A stretch of 60,771 nt of DNA, taken from positions 1 through 60,771 of the forward strand of contig NZ_PJNW01000023.1 of NCBI RefSeq assembly GCF_002844595.1, written 5' to 3'. Of the stretch, positions 27,050 to 34,667 are shown in pieces; the first letter of the stretch is position 1, and every line of letters begins with the position of its first letter. The position numbers and the translations under genes are program-made. This DNA is from Pleomorphomonas diazotrophica (GTDB lineage: Bacteria; Pseudomonadota; Alphaproteobacteria; Rhizobiales; Pleomorphomonadaceae). The notes beneath the pieces are model-generated. The model was not told the DNA's origin. It made no database searches and saw nothing but the letters and a program-made list of their open reading frames with translations.

Positions 27050-27987
27050 TGCGGTTCTCCGGCGGCGATCGGGGCGGAGGAGGAAGGCGGAACATCGGCG
27101 GCCGGCTCGGCAGGCGCGGCGGGAGCATCCGGCGGCGTCACGCGGCGGCTCGGGCCGCCGTCCCTCACCGGAACGGAATATTGGGTGAGTTCGGTCGCCC
27201 GCCGCACCCACACCGTGGCATCGGTGGCCGGTGGCGTGGGCGGCAACTCGGCCTTGGCGTTCTCGGTCTCGCGGGCCGTGGTGAGGTCGGCGATGCTGAT
27301 CGGCCGGAAGGCGGCGGCACGCACCTCGCCGGCCCGTCGCAACACCAGCGACAGGCTGCCGACGCTCTGGGCCAGCACCAGCTTCTGCGCCGCTTCCGGC
27401 GAGACCTCCACGGTGGCGGTGTGGGCCACCATCGGCTCGGCGCTCTTCTCGTCGGCCATCTGGTCGATCGACAGGATGCGCACGTCCTGAAGGATCACCT
27501 CGGCGACATCGGCGGTGGTCAGCACCACGTCGACGCGGTCGCCCGGCAGTGCCAGCCCACCGACACCGGCGACATCATTGACCCGCAGCGTCACGGCGCG
27601 GTTGCCGTCGGAAATGAGGCGGGAGAGGGCCGCCCGCTCGCCGGGGCCGGTCAGCTTGGAGGCGAACAACGGTTCGCCTTCTTCCAGCGGATAGAGCACG
27701 GTGCGGTCGCCATCCTTGAAAAGATCGTCGGCCGTGGCAAAGGCGCCAGGCGGCAGATCGCCTTGAGGCCATGGAATCTCGCGGACCGATTGGCGGGACA
27801 GCGGAGCGCCGAAGCGGAGCGGTTCGGCGGCCACCATCAGCGTTCCGAAGGTAACCGAGGGCTGTGCCGCCTCGATCTCCCTGAGACGAGCGGCCGAAGC
27901 ATTGTCGAGCCAGCGGCCGCCAGCCCAGACGGCTCCACCGCCGCAGACGACGGCAAGCAGGATCATGATCTTGAAGTTGGCGCGCAT
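27046..27987 (-). CDS. cpaB: Tad pilus periplasmic protein CpaB/RcpC
   Basis: A 313-residue protein with an N-terminal transmembrane anchor (about 6-24) and a SAF domain (about 45-110; LMVAAEPLRFGAPLSRQSVREIPWPQ). The region GNRAVTLRVNDVAGVGGLALPGDRVDVVLT is the CpaB hallmark. The proline/alanine-rich C-terminus is variable. It is the first gene of the tad operon in this window; no flp pilin or prepilin peptidase gene lies upstream before alr. Confidence 0.92.
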   Translation of the reverse strand: MRANFKIMILLAVVCGGGAVWAGGRWLDNASAARLREIEAAQPSVTFGTLMVAAEPLRFGAPLSRQSVREIPWPQGDLPPGAFATADDLFKDGDRTVLYPLEEGEPLFASKLTGPGERAALSRLISDGNRAVTLRVNDVAGVGGLALPGDRVDVVLTTADVAEVILQDVRILSIDQMADEKSAEPMVAHTATVEVSPEAAQKLVLAQSVGSLSLVLRRAGEVRAAAFRPISIADLTTARETENAKAELPPTPPATDATVWVRRATELTQYSVPVRDGGPSRRVTPPDAPAAPAEPAADVPPSSSAPIAAGEPQ

Positions 27988-28181
27988 CGGACACTCTCTT
28001 CGGATGCGCCGAAGCTAGCAGGTTCGCAATAAAGGCCGGTTCAATCGGTTCGTGGCTTTTCCGCAATCATCTCAAGCTTTTGTTAACGTCTATAATGGCG
28101 GTTCTTCGCCGGCGCGGCTTGCGGCCGGACTGGAGGCGGACTAAGCCGGTTTCAGGCGATCCATCAGACGCGGAGGAAAAA

Positions 28182-29288
28182 GTGTCGGCTTCCGAGGGCG
28201 TTTCAGGCGCGGCGGCTGCGGCCGGCGGTATCCTGACGATCGGCGTCGAGGCCGTCGTCGCCAATTGGCGGAGCCTTGCCGCCCGCGTTGCGCCGGCCCG
28301 TACGGCTGCCGTGGTCAAGGCCGATGCCTATGGTCTTGGCGCGGCGCCGCTGGTGAGGCCACTCTACGACGCCGGCTGCCGCGATTTCTTCGTGGTCGCA
28401 CTGTCCGAAGCCGATCTCCTTCGGCCGTTGCTGCCGTCCGATGCCTCGATCTACGTGCTGAACGGGCTGTTGCCGGGCACGGCTGCCGCCTACGGCGACG
28501 GTGTCGTGCCGGTCCTGAACTCGCTCACCCAATGCCGTGCCTGGGCGGACGCCACGCACGGCCGCCGCCCGTCGGTGATCCAGGTCGATACGGGCATGTC
28601 GCGTCTTGGTCTCGACGTCGCCGAGCAGCAGTCACTCGTCGCCGATCCCGGCCTTGTCGCCGCCACGGGCGCCCGTCACGTCATGAGCCATCTAGCCTGC
28701 GCCGACGAGCCGGACAAGCCGGCCAGCGGTGAGCAGCTCGCCGCTTTTCGCGCCGCGCGCCAGCGATTGCCGGGTCTTGCCGCCTCGCTCGCCGCGTCGA
28801 GCGGCATCTTCCTGGGGGCGGACTATCACTTCGATCTGACGCGTCCCGGCGCGTCGCTCTACGGCATCGAGACGAGCCCACGCGCCGAGGGCATCCGGCC
28901 GGTGGTGGATCTCAAGGTGCGCGTCGCGCAACTCCGCGAGATCGAGACCGGCACCTCGGTCGGCTACGGCTACACCTTCCGGGCCAGCCGGACCATCCGC
29001 CTTGCCACGCTGACGGTGGGATATGCCGACGGCTGGTGGCGCCGCTTCTCCGGCGGTGCCGGTGCAGTCTATTTCGGCGGCATTCGTCTGCCGTCGGTCG
29101 GGCGCGTCTCCATGGACAGTTGCTCGGTGGACGTGAGCGCCCTGCCGGTCGGGGCGCTTGCCGAAGGCGACCTCGTCGAGCTGATCGGTCCGCATCAGAG
29201 CGTCGACGACGTGGCGCGTGCCGCCGGCACCATCGGCTACGAGGTGTTGACCGCGCTCGGCCGCCGCTATCACCGCATCTATCGCTGA
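28182..29288 (+). CDS. alr: Alanine racemase
   Basis: A 368-residue PLP enzyme interconverting L- and D-alanine for peptidoglycan. The Schiff-base lysine is K46 in AAVVKADAYGLGA, and the catalytic tyrosine is in GTSVGYGYTF. Other motifs are QVDTGMSRLGL, HLACADEPDKP, RPGASLYGI and GRVSMDS. I place the start at GTG 28182 because GGAGG at 28172-28176 is well spaced and the residues encoded upstream (from 28080) are basic and unlike the family. An upstream ATG at 28095 is open. It diverges from the tad operon. Confidence 0.93.
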   Translation: MSASEGVSGAAAAAGGILTIGVEAVVANWRSLAARVAPARTAAVVKADAYGLGAAPLVRPLYDAGCRDFFVVALSEADLLRPLLPSDASIYVLNGLLPGTAAAYGDGVVPVLNSLTQCRAWADATHGRRPSVIQVDTGMSRLGLDVAEQQSLVADPGLVAATGARHVMSHLACADEPDKPASGEQLAAFRAARQRLPGLAASLAASSGIFLGADYHFDLTRPGASLYGIETSPRAEGIRPVVDLKVRVAQLREIETGTSVGYGYTFRASRTIRLATLTVGYADGWWRRFSGGAGAVYFGGIRLPSVGRVSMDSCSVDVSALPVGALAEGDLVELIGPHQSVDDVARAAGTIGYEVLTALGRRYHRIYR

Positions 29289-29292
29289 GGCC

Positions 29293-30126
29293 TCATGGGC
29301 GGGCGATCACCGCGAAGGCGGTGGCCCCGCCCGGCCAAGGACCACCCGTCGCAAAATCGACGATCTCCACGGCCGAGTAACCGGCGGCCAGCACCTCCGC
29401 CGTGATGATGTCTGGCGTGTAGTACTGCATCCAGTTGTGGATCTGGAATGTGCGGTCGGGCGTTACAATGAGATACCGCTCGAGGCTGATCGCTTCGTCC
29501 CGGTAGAGCTGTGTCATCTTGAACCCGATATAGTCGCCGGCCGCCCAGAAGCCGTTCATCAGGCGAGGCTGGAAGAGCGTCTCCTCGTGCAGCTCGTCGA
29601 ACATGCCCGTCGAGAAGACGTCGAACACGAAGACGCCGTTGGGCTTCAACGCGGCTTTGATCTTGCCGAGAACGCGGCTGCGCCTGTCAGGCGCCATGGC
29701 GCAGAAATCGCCATAGATCATGGTGGCGAGGTCCTGACCGCCGGGTAAGTCGTCCCGGAGATAGTCGGCTTGCCGGTAGTCGATGGAAAGGCCGGCCCCC
29801 TCCGCCGCCTTGCGTGCATGGGTCAGGGAGCTGGCCGAAAAGTCGAGGCCGGTGACCATGCCGCCTCGCTCGGCATAGCGGCTCGTGTAGAGCCCCGGGC
29901 CGCAGCCTAGGTCGGTGACCGCCAGGCCGGCGAGCGGGAATCGCCTGTCCAGCCAGGCGACGAACCCGTCGATGGTCGTTGCTCGCCGCGAGGCGAGGTC
30001 GTTCTCTCCATCGAGATGAAAACGCAGCATCTCCCCGGCGATATGCGGGTCCGTCCACAACAGCTCGGTGGTCGAAACGGAAAAGGGGGCAGGGCGGAGG
30101 AGGAAGTCCGAAAGGATTTCATACAT
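29293..30126 (-). CDS. Class I SAM-dependent methyltransferase
   Basis: A 277-residue Rossmann-fold methyltransferase. Motif I is VTDLGCGPGLYTSRYAERG (about 77-95), followed by VTGLDFSASSLTHARK and, at post-motif I, MIYGDFCAMAPDRRSRVL. The C-terminus ends with AVEIVDFATGGPWPGGATAFAVIARP. The substrate is unknown. It follows the YhcH-like gene by 20 bases and converges with alr. Confidence 0.85.
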   Translation of the reverse strand: MYEILSDFLLRPAPFSVSTTELLWTDPHIAGEMLRFHLDGENDLASRRATTIDGFVAWLDRRFPLAGLAVTDLGCGPGLYTSRYAERGGMVTGLDFSASSLTHARKAAEGAGLSIDYRQADYLRDDLPGGQDLATMIYGDFCAMAPDRRSRVLGKIKAALKPNGVFVFDVFSTGMFDELHEETLFQPRLMNGFWAAGDYIGFKMTQLYRDEAISLERYLIVTPDRTFQIHNWMQYYTPDIITAEVLAAGYSAVEIVDFATGGPWPGGATAFAVIARP

Positions 30127-30146
30127 GACGGCAAGGCGCCTCGACG

Positions 30147-30608
30147 TCAGGCCAGGATCTTGACCACGACCTTCCGCACCCGGGCCGGCTCGCCCGCGAT
30201 GCAGCCCGGTCGATGGATGTCGGTGGGGTGGAAGACGGCATAGGCGCCGCTGCCAAGGATGAGGTCCGTCTCATCGGTCACCGAGGCGAAGAACTGCACG
30301 TCACGCGCCTCGAAATCATTCTCGGCCACGGGGTTGTCGCCGGCCAGCGAAGCGTAGCCGATCAGCTCGCGACCCCTCGCCACATACTGAATGTCGATGT
30401 AGCGGGCATGCGACTCGGGCCGCTTGTCGGCCTTCGGCACCGTCTCATAGTCCTGCACCAGCGCGAACATCCGGTCGCCATCGATGTCGACGCGGCCGGT
30501 CGGCAGGGTGGCGATGTCGGTCCCCGCGAGGAACCGGAGACCGCGCCGGATATTCTCAGGCAGGTTGATGGCGTCGCGGTCGAGCGTGGCGATATGACTG
30601 AGATACAT
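30147..30608 (-). CDS. YhcH/YjgK/YiaL family protein (DUF386)
   Basis: A 153-residue cupin-like protein. The family pattern is seen in ATLPTGRVDIDGDRMFALVQDYETVP, ESHARYIDIQYVARGRELIGYA, and FHPTDIHRPGCIAGEPARVRKVVVKI. Members are beta-galactosidase subunit or sugar-catabolism linked proteins with a metal site formed by histidine and glutamate residues. The start is at ATG 30608, taken over a longer frame to 30644. It pairs with the downstream methyltransferase. Confidence 0.9.
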   Translation of the reverse strand: MYLSHIATLDRDAINLPENIRRGLRFLAGTDIATLPTGRVDIDGDRMFALVQDYETVPKADKRPESHARYIDIQYVARGRELIGYASLAGDNPVAENDFEARDVQFFASVTDETDLILGSGAYAVFHPTDIHRPGCIAGEPARVRKVVVKILA

Positions 30609-30889
30609 AGGCTTTCTCCCTGGGGAAGCGGTCGGGGCCGGCATGCTGGGCCGACGCGTTTATTCCGCCACTTGCACCCTTCTGCGGAGGCTGGTGTGGC
30701 GCCCTTGATACGCTTGGCCCACATGCCGGTCAAACTCGGCACGAAGATCGCGGTGGTGAGGCAGGCGGCTGTGACCGGGGGGTCGCGCCGGCGGTCGAGG
30801 AGGCCGCGAGTTCAATCCCGATTGCTTCTCCGGCAACGTCGGCGCCGTCCACGATTGCTGGGCCCGACGCGATGGCATGATGGCGGCGC
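30609..30889. other. 281-base intergenic region, no gene recognised
   Basis: This lies between the YhcH-like gene and the siderophore ABC ATPase gene, both on the minus strand. Several short frames are open on both strands but none shows a family motif. A GTTCAATCCC string at about 30810 recalls a tRNA T-loop but has no matching arms. Confidence 0.4.
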
Positions 30890-31648
30890 TCACGGCGCCA
30901 CGCTGACCAAGCGCCGGCCGCTCACCTCGACGACGTCGCCGTCGACGCGGAAAACCTCCGACAGAAGCCGCCGGTCGATGACGTCGAACGGGGGACCATC
31001 GCCGACCACCCGTCCCGCCTGCATCACAATGACCCGGTCGGCGTAGGCGGCGGCGACGTTGAGATCGTGCAGCACGATCACCACCGTCTTGCCCGGCTGA
31101 TCGGCCATGCGGCGCAGGAGCCGCATCATCGATACGGCATGGTGGATGTCGAGGTTGTTGAGCGGCTCGTCGAACAGCGCGTAGTCGGCATCCTGGGCGA
31201 GCGTCATGGCAACGAAGGCCCGCTGCCGTTGTCCACCCGAAAGCTGGTCGAGAAAGCGGTCGGCCAGGGCTTCCAAGCCGACGAAGTCGATCGCCATCCT
31301 GACCCGCTCCACGTCTTCGCGCGTCGGGCGGCCTCGATTGTGTGGAAAGCGACCGAAGGCGACGAGATCGCGTACCGTGAGACGGGCGGCGACGTGGTTT
31401 TCCTGGCGCATGATCGACAGTCGGCGCGCGATCTCGCGACCCGGAGCCGTTGTTACGTCAAGCCCGTCGACGCGCACCACGCCGGAATCGGCCTTGATTA
31501 GCCGGCTTATTATCGACAGAAGCGTCGACTTGCCGGCCCCGTTCGGGCCGACGATACCGACCACGCCGCCGCGCGGGATTGTCAGGCTGGCGTCGTCGAC
31601 GACCGTCGTGTCGCCGTAGCGTTTGCTGAGTTTGTGGATTTCGATCAT
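30890..31648 (-). CDS. Iron-siderophore ABC transporter ATP-binding protein
   Basis: A 252-residue FepC/FecE-type ATPase. Walker A is GPNGAGKSTLLS, the signature is QLSGGQRQRAFVAMTLAQ, Walker B is YALFDEPLNNLD and the H-loop is VIVLHDLN. ATG 31648 overlaps the permease stop by 4 bases. It energises uptake of a ferric siderophore with the two permeases and the binding protein encoded on the opposite strand. It is the last gene of the araC-permease-permease-ATPase operon. Confidence 0.94.
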   Translation of the reverse strand: MIEIHKLSKRYGDTTVVDDASLTIPRGGVVGIVGPNGAGKSTLLSIISRLIKADSGVVRVDGLDVTTAPGREIARRLSIMRQENHVAARLTVRDLVAFGRFPHNRGRPTREDVERVRMAIDFVGLEALADRFLDQLSGGQRQRAFVAMTLAQDADYALFDEPLNNLDIHHAVSMMRLLRRMADQPGKTVVIVLHDLNVAAAYADRVIVMQAGRVVGDGPPFDVIDRRLLSEVFRVDGDVVEVSGRRLVSVAP

Positions 31649-32610
31649 CGCCGTCCGGTCTTGAACAGAATGAGGAGGAAGGCGATCCCGCCGATGAAGT
31701 CGATGACGATGGACAGCGCCGTACCGAAGCCGAGCACCCGTTCGAGCAGCATCTGGCCGCCGACCAGGGTGATGATGGCGAGGCCGACGGCAATGGGCAG
31801 CACGTCGGCATGCCGAGCCGACGGCACCAGGAGATAGGCGAGATTGGCCACCAGCAGGCCGAAGAAGGTCGTGGGTCCGACCAGCGCCGTCGACGCCGAC
31901 ACCAGAATGGCGACGAGCGCGAAGACGAGTGCCGACAGTTTTGCCGTATCGATACCGAGGCCCGTCGCCTTGTCGCGGCCGAGGGCGAGCACGTCGAGTT
32001 CCGGGAGGCGCGGCAGCAGCAGCCCCGTCACCGTGAGTGCCAGAAGGGCGGCAATGCCGATCAACGCCGGATCGGCCGCATTGAAGGATGCGAACGTCCG
32101 TCCCTGCAATACCATGAAATCGTTCGGGTCCATGACGCGTTGCAGAAAGGCCGACAGGCTGCGGAAAAGTGCGCCGAACAGCAGGCCCGCCAGCACGACC
32201 AGAGCCAGGTTGCGCCCTTCGCCACGGAACAGCAGACGGAACAGAAAGCCGGAGAGGCCGATCATGACGAGGCATTCGATCGAGAACAGAAGTCGCGGGT
32301 CGAGCGCGCCGGCTCCGGCACCGCCGAGGAACGCCACCAGCGACGTCTGTAGGAGAAGGAACAGCGCGTCGAAGCCCATCACCGCCGGCGTCAGGATGCG
32401 ATTGCCGGTCAGCGTCTGGAACAGCACCGTCGACAGGGCGATGGCATAGGCCACCGTGACGAGAGCGGCGAGACGAATGCCGCGGTGGGTCAGCACGAAG
32501 CTCCAGGATCCGCGCGCCCCGATTGTCATGAAGGCCAAGGCGGAAACGGCCGCCAGAAGCGCGACCAGGAGCGTCAGGCGACGGATGGCACGAGCGCGGT
32601 CAGGCGGCAT
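31645..32610 (-). CDS. Iron-siderophore ABC permease (FecCD family), second
   Basis: A 321-residue permease with about nine to ten transmembrane helices. Family features are LALTVTGLLLPRLPELDVLALGRDKATGLGID and LVGPTTFFGLLVANLAYLLVPSARHADVLP. It forms the membrane channel with the other permease. Start and stop overlap both neighbours, so the operon is translationally coupled. Similarity to the CeuC/YclO type matches the CeuE-type binding protein nearby. Confidence 0.93.
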   Translation of the reverse strand: MPPDRARAIRRLTLLVALLAAVSALAFMTIGARGSWSFVLTHRGIRLAALVTVAYAIALSTVLFQTLTGNRILTPAVMGFDALFLLLQTSLVAFLGGAGAGALDPRLLFSIECLVMIGLSGFLFRLLFRGEGRNLALVVLAGLLFGALFRSLSAFLQRVMDPNDFMVLQGRTFASFNAADPALIGIAALLALTVTGLLLPRLPELDVLALGRDKATGLGIDTAKLSALVFALVAILVSASTALVGPTTFFGLLVANLAYLLVPSARHADVLPIAVGLAIITLVGGQMLLERVLGFGTALSIVIDFIGGIAFLLILFKTGRR

Positions 32611-33571
32611 GGCCGCGCCGCCCGAAGATGAGCGTCAGGAAACCGAGGCTGCCGACGACGCCCATGATGGTGCCGACCGGTATTTCGTAGGGAGCAATGA
32701 CCAGCCGCCCGGCGACGTCCGAGGCGAGCACCAGCAGCGCTCCGCCAACGGCCACAAATGGCAGGCTGCGTCTCAGGTCGTCGCCCAACAGGAGGCTGAC
32801 GACGTTGGGAACGATCAGACCGACAAAGGGGACGGCGCCGACCGTCACGACCACGGCAGCGGTGACGACCGAGACGATGACGAGCCCGAAGATGATGAGG
32901 CGCCGGTAATCGAGCCCCACGCCGACGGCAACGGCTTCGCCCATGCCTAGAATGGTGAAGCGGGCGGCCGTGGCGTAAGCGGCGGCCACCAGGCCGGCGA
33001 TGACCCAGAGGAACTCGTAGCGGCCGCGCAGCACGATGGAAAAGTCGCCACTGCCGAAGGCGCCGAGCGATTGCAGGAGATCGAAGCGGTAGGCGAGGAA
33101 GCTCGTCACGGCATCAAAGATGCCGCCGAGCATGATGCCGACCAGGGGAACCATCAGCGCCGATCCGAGGGGTAGCCGGCCGAGCAGCACCAGGAACAGC
33201 GCAGAACCGGCAAGCGCCACCAGAGCCGCCACCAGCATGCGCACGACGACCGGAGCGCCGGGCATCAGAAGCAGCGTGAGCAGGATGCCGAGGCTTGCCG
33301 ATTCCACCGTGCCGGCGGTCGATGGTTCGACGAAACGATTGCGCGCGATCATCTGCATCAGGATGCCGGACACGGCCAGCCCGGCACCCGACAGCAGCAG
33401 GGCGAGGGTACGCGGCACCCGGCTCGCCGCGAGCACGAGCGCGCCGTCACCCTCCGTCGTCAGCACATCGGTCCAGGTATAGCCGCCGCCGGTGATGAGG
33501 CTCACCGCCACGAGGGCGGCCATCCCGATGAGAGCAATGCATGCCAACAGGGGGCGGGGCGGAACGCTCAC
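32600..33571 (-). CDS. Iron-siderophore ABC permease (FecCD family), first
   Basis: A 323-residue permease. Motifs are SRVPRTLALLLSGAGLAVSGILMQMIARNRFVEPSTAGTVESASLG and AVPFVGLIVPNVVSLLLGDDLRRSLPFVAVGGALLVLASDVAGRL, the FecCD signatures. Its start overlaps the AraC gene stop by 4 bases and its stop overlaps the next permease by 11 bases. Confidence 0.94.
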   Translation of the reverse strand: MSVPPRPLLACIALIGMAALVAVSLITGGGYTWTDVLTTEGDGALVLAASRVPRTLALLLSGAGLAVSGILMQMIARNRFVEPSTAGTVESASLGILLTLLLMPGAPVVVRMLVAALVALAGSALFLVLLGRLPLGSALMVPLVGIMLGGIFDAVTSFLAYRFDLLQSLGAFGSGDFSIVLRGRYEFLWVIAGLVAAAYATAARFTILGMGEAVAVGVGLDYRRLIIFGLVIVSVVTAAVVVTVGAVPFVGLIVPNVVSLLLGDDLRRSLPFVAVGGALLVLASDVAGRLVIAPYEIPVGTIMGVVGSLGFLTLIFGRRGHAA

Positions 33572-34455
33572 TCGGCCGCCTCGCGGAAAGGCATCGCCTG
33601 CCGCCGCCGCAACTTGGGCGGCACGCCATAGGCCTTCTTGAAGGCGGTGGCAAAGCTCGAGGGCGCCGAGTAGCCGGCAATGAAGGCGGCGCAGGCGATG
33701 CTGACGCCGCGATTGTCAAGCGCGTCGCGGGCGGCGTCGAGGCGCCGGCGGCGCACGAAGTCGAACACCGTCATGCCGTAGAGCTCCTTGAAGCAGCGCT
33801 GCACGACGCTGACCGATGCGCCCACGGCCTGGGCCACCGCATCGATGGTCAGCGGTTCGTTGAGGTGGTCGAGCAGAAAGACTCGGATGCGCTCGCCGAG
33901 TAGCGACAGTGCCGGACGCGGCAGGGTGCTTTCCTCGCGCCGAAGCGCCAGGGTACTGAGCGTCAGGCAGATCAAGTCGAAGGCGCGGGCTCGCCGGTAA
34001 AGCGGCAGAGCCTCGCGTGGCACCCAGGCCGGCGGCTCCGCGGCGAGCCGGGCGAGGCGGATGCTGTCGTCGTCGAGGCGCCAGAGATGGTTGTTGCCGT
34101 GGCCGGCGAGGAAGGTGGCGAGTGCGTCGCCGTGACCTGCCCCCTTGAGGTCGAGTGCCGAAGTCCAGTCGCGTGGCGCGGTGATCATCAGCTTGCCCAT
34201 GCGGTCTTCCGACCAGGCGAGCTGGGCCAGACGCGCCGGGCGGGTGAGCGCCAGCGCCAGCGCCACCGGGCCGCCGTCGGCGGAGATGTCGAACCGTTGA
34301 CCGTCGATCTCGAAGCGCTGCCAGCCCTGCAAGTACACGAACAGGCGGAAGCCCGGCTGGATCTCGCGCACCGGCCGCGGACCGGCGACCACCGGTGCAA
34401 GCCGGCAGGCCAGCGAGATGCCGTCGTGTTCCGAGGTCGCTGTCGACAGTTCCAT
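33568..34455 (-). CDS. AraC-family regulator of siderophore uptake
   Basis: A 295-residue regulator. The N-terminal two-thirds is an effector domain without named signature; the C-terminal AraC domain (about 195-292) has two helix-turn-helices: EPLTIDAVAQAVGASVSVVQRCFKELYGMTVFDFVRRRRLDAARDAL and IACAAFIAGYSAPSSFATAFKKAYGVPPKLRRRQ. In this family (PchR type) the effector is the ferric siderophore. The start is ATG 34455; a GTG at 34473 is also open. It is the first gene of the reverse operon and faces the receptor gene, a usual layout for siderophore-induced uptake. Confidence 0.87.
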   Translation of the reverse strand: MELSTATSEHDGISLACRLAPVVAGPRPVREIQPGFRLFVYLQGWQRFEIDGQRFDISADGGPVALALALTRPARLAQLAWSEDRMGKLMITAPRDWTSALDLKGAGHGDALATFLAGHGNNHLWRLDDDSIRLARLAAEPPAWVPREALPLYRRARAFDLICLTLSTLALRREESTLPRPALSLLGERIRVFLLDHLNEPLTIDAVAQAVGASVSVVQRCFKELYGMTVFDFVRRRRLDAARDALDNRGVSIACAAFIAGYSAPSSFATAFKKAYGVPPKLRRRQAMPFREAAE

Positions 34456-34667
34456 GAACGCACCCAATGCCACCCGAAGAGCCGTCTCACAACCTCTGCG
34501 GCGGGCTCGGCTGTTTATGAAAAAGAAACCGCCGTTTTCGCTGAAGCCCTTGTCGTCGACAGCTCTCGACCCCCTTGTTTATATACATGATCAAACGAGT
34601 CAAGTTTAAGGGAAATCCCTTATGCGATTGGATCTCAATTGCAATACGGGAAGTGGGGCAGGGTTAA
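34456..34667. promoter_or_regulatory. Divergent araC / TonB-receptor promoter region
   Basis: A 212-base region between the divergent regulator and receptor genes. It is AT-rich around 34575-34625, with TTTATATACATGATCAAA and the palindrome AAGGGAAATCCCTT at 34606-34620. This is the likely site for the AraC regulator and an iron regulator; I could not identify a clear Fur, Irr or RirA box. Confidence 0.45.

Noticed and set aside
30805-30830. GTTCAATCCC as the T-loop of a tRNA
   Set aside because: The neighbouring bases do not form T, D or anticodon stems.
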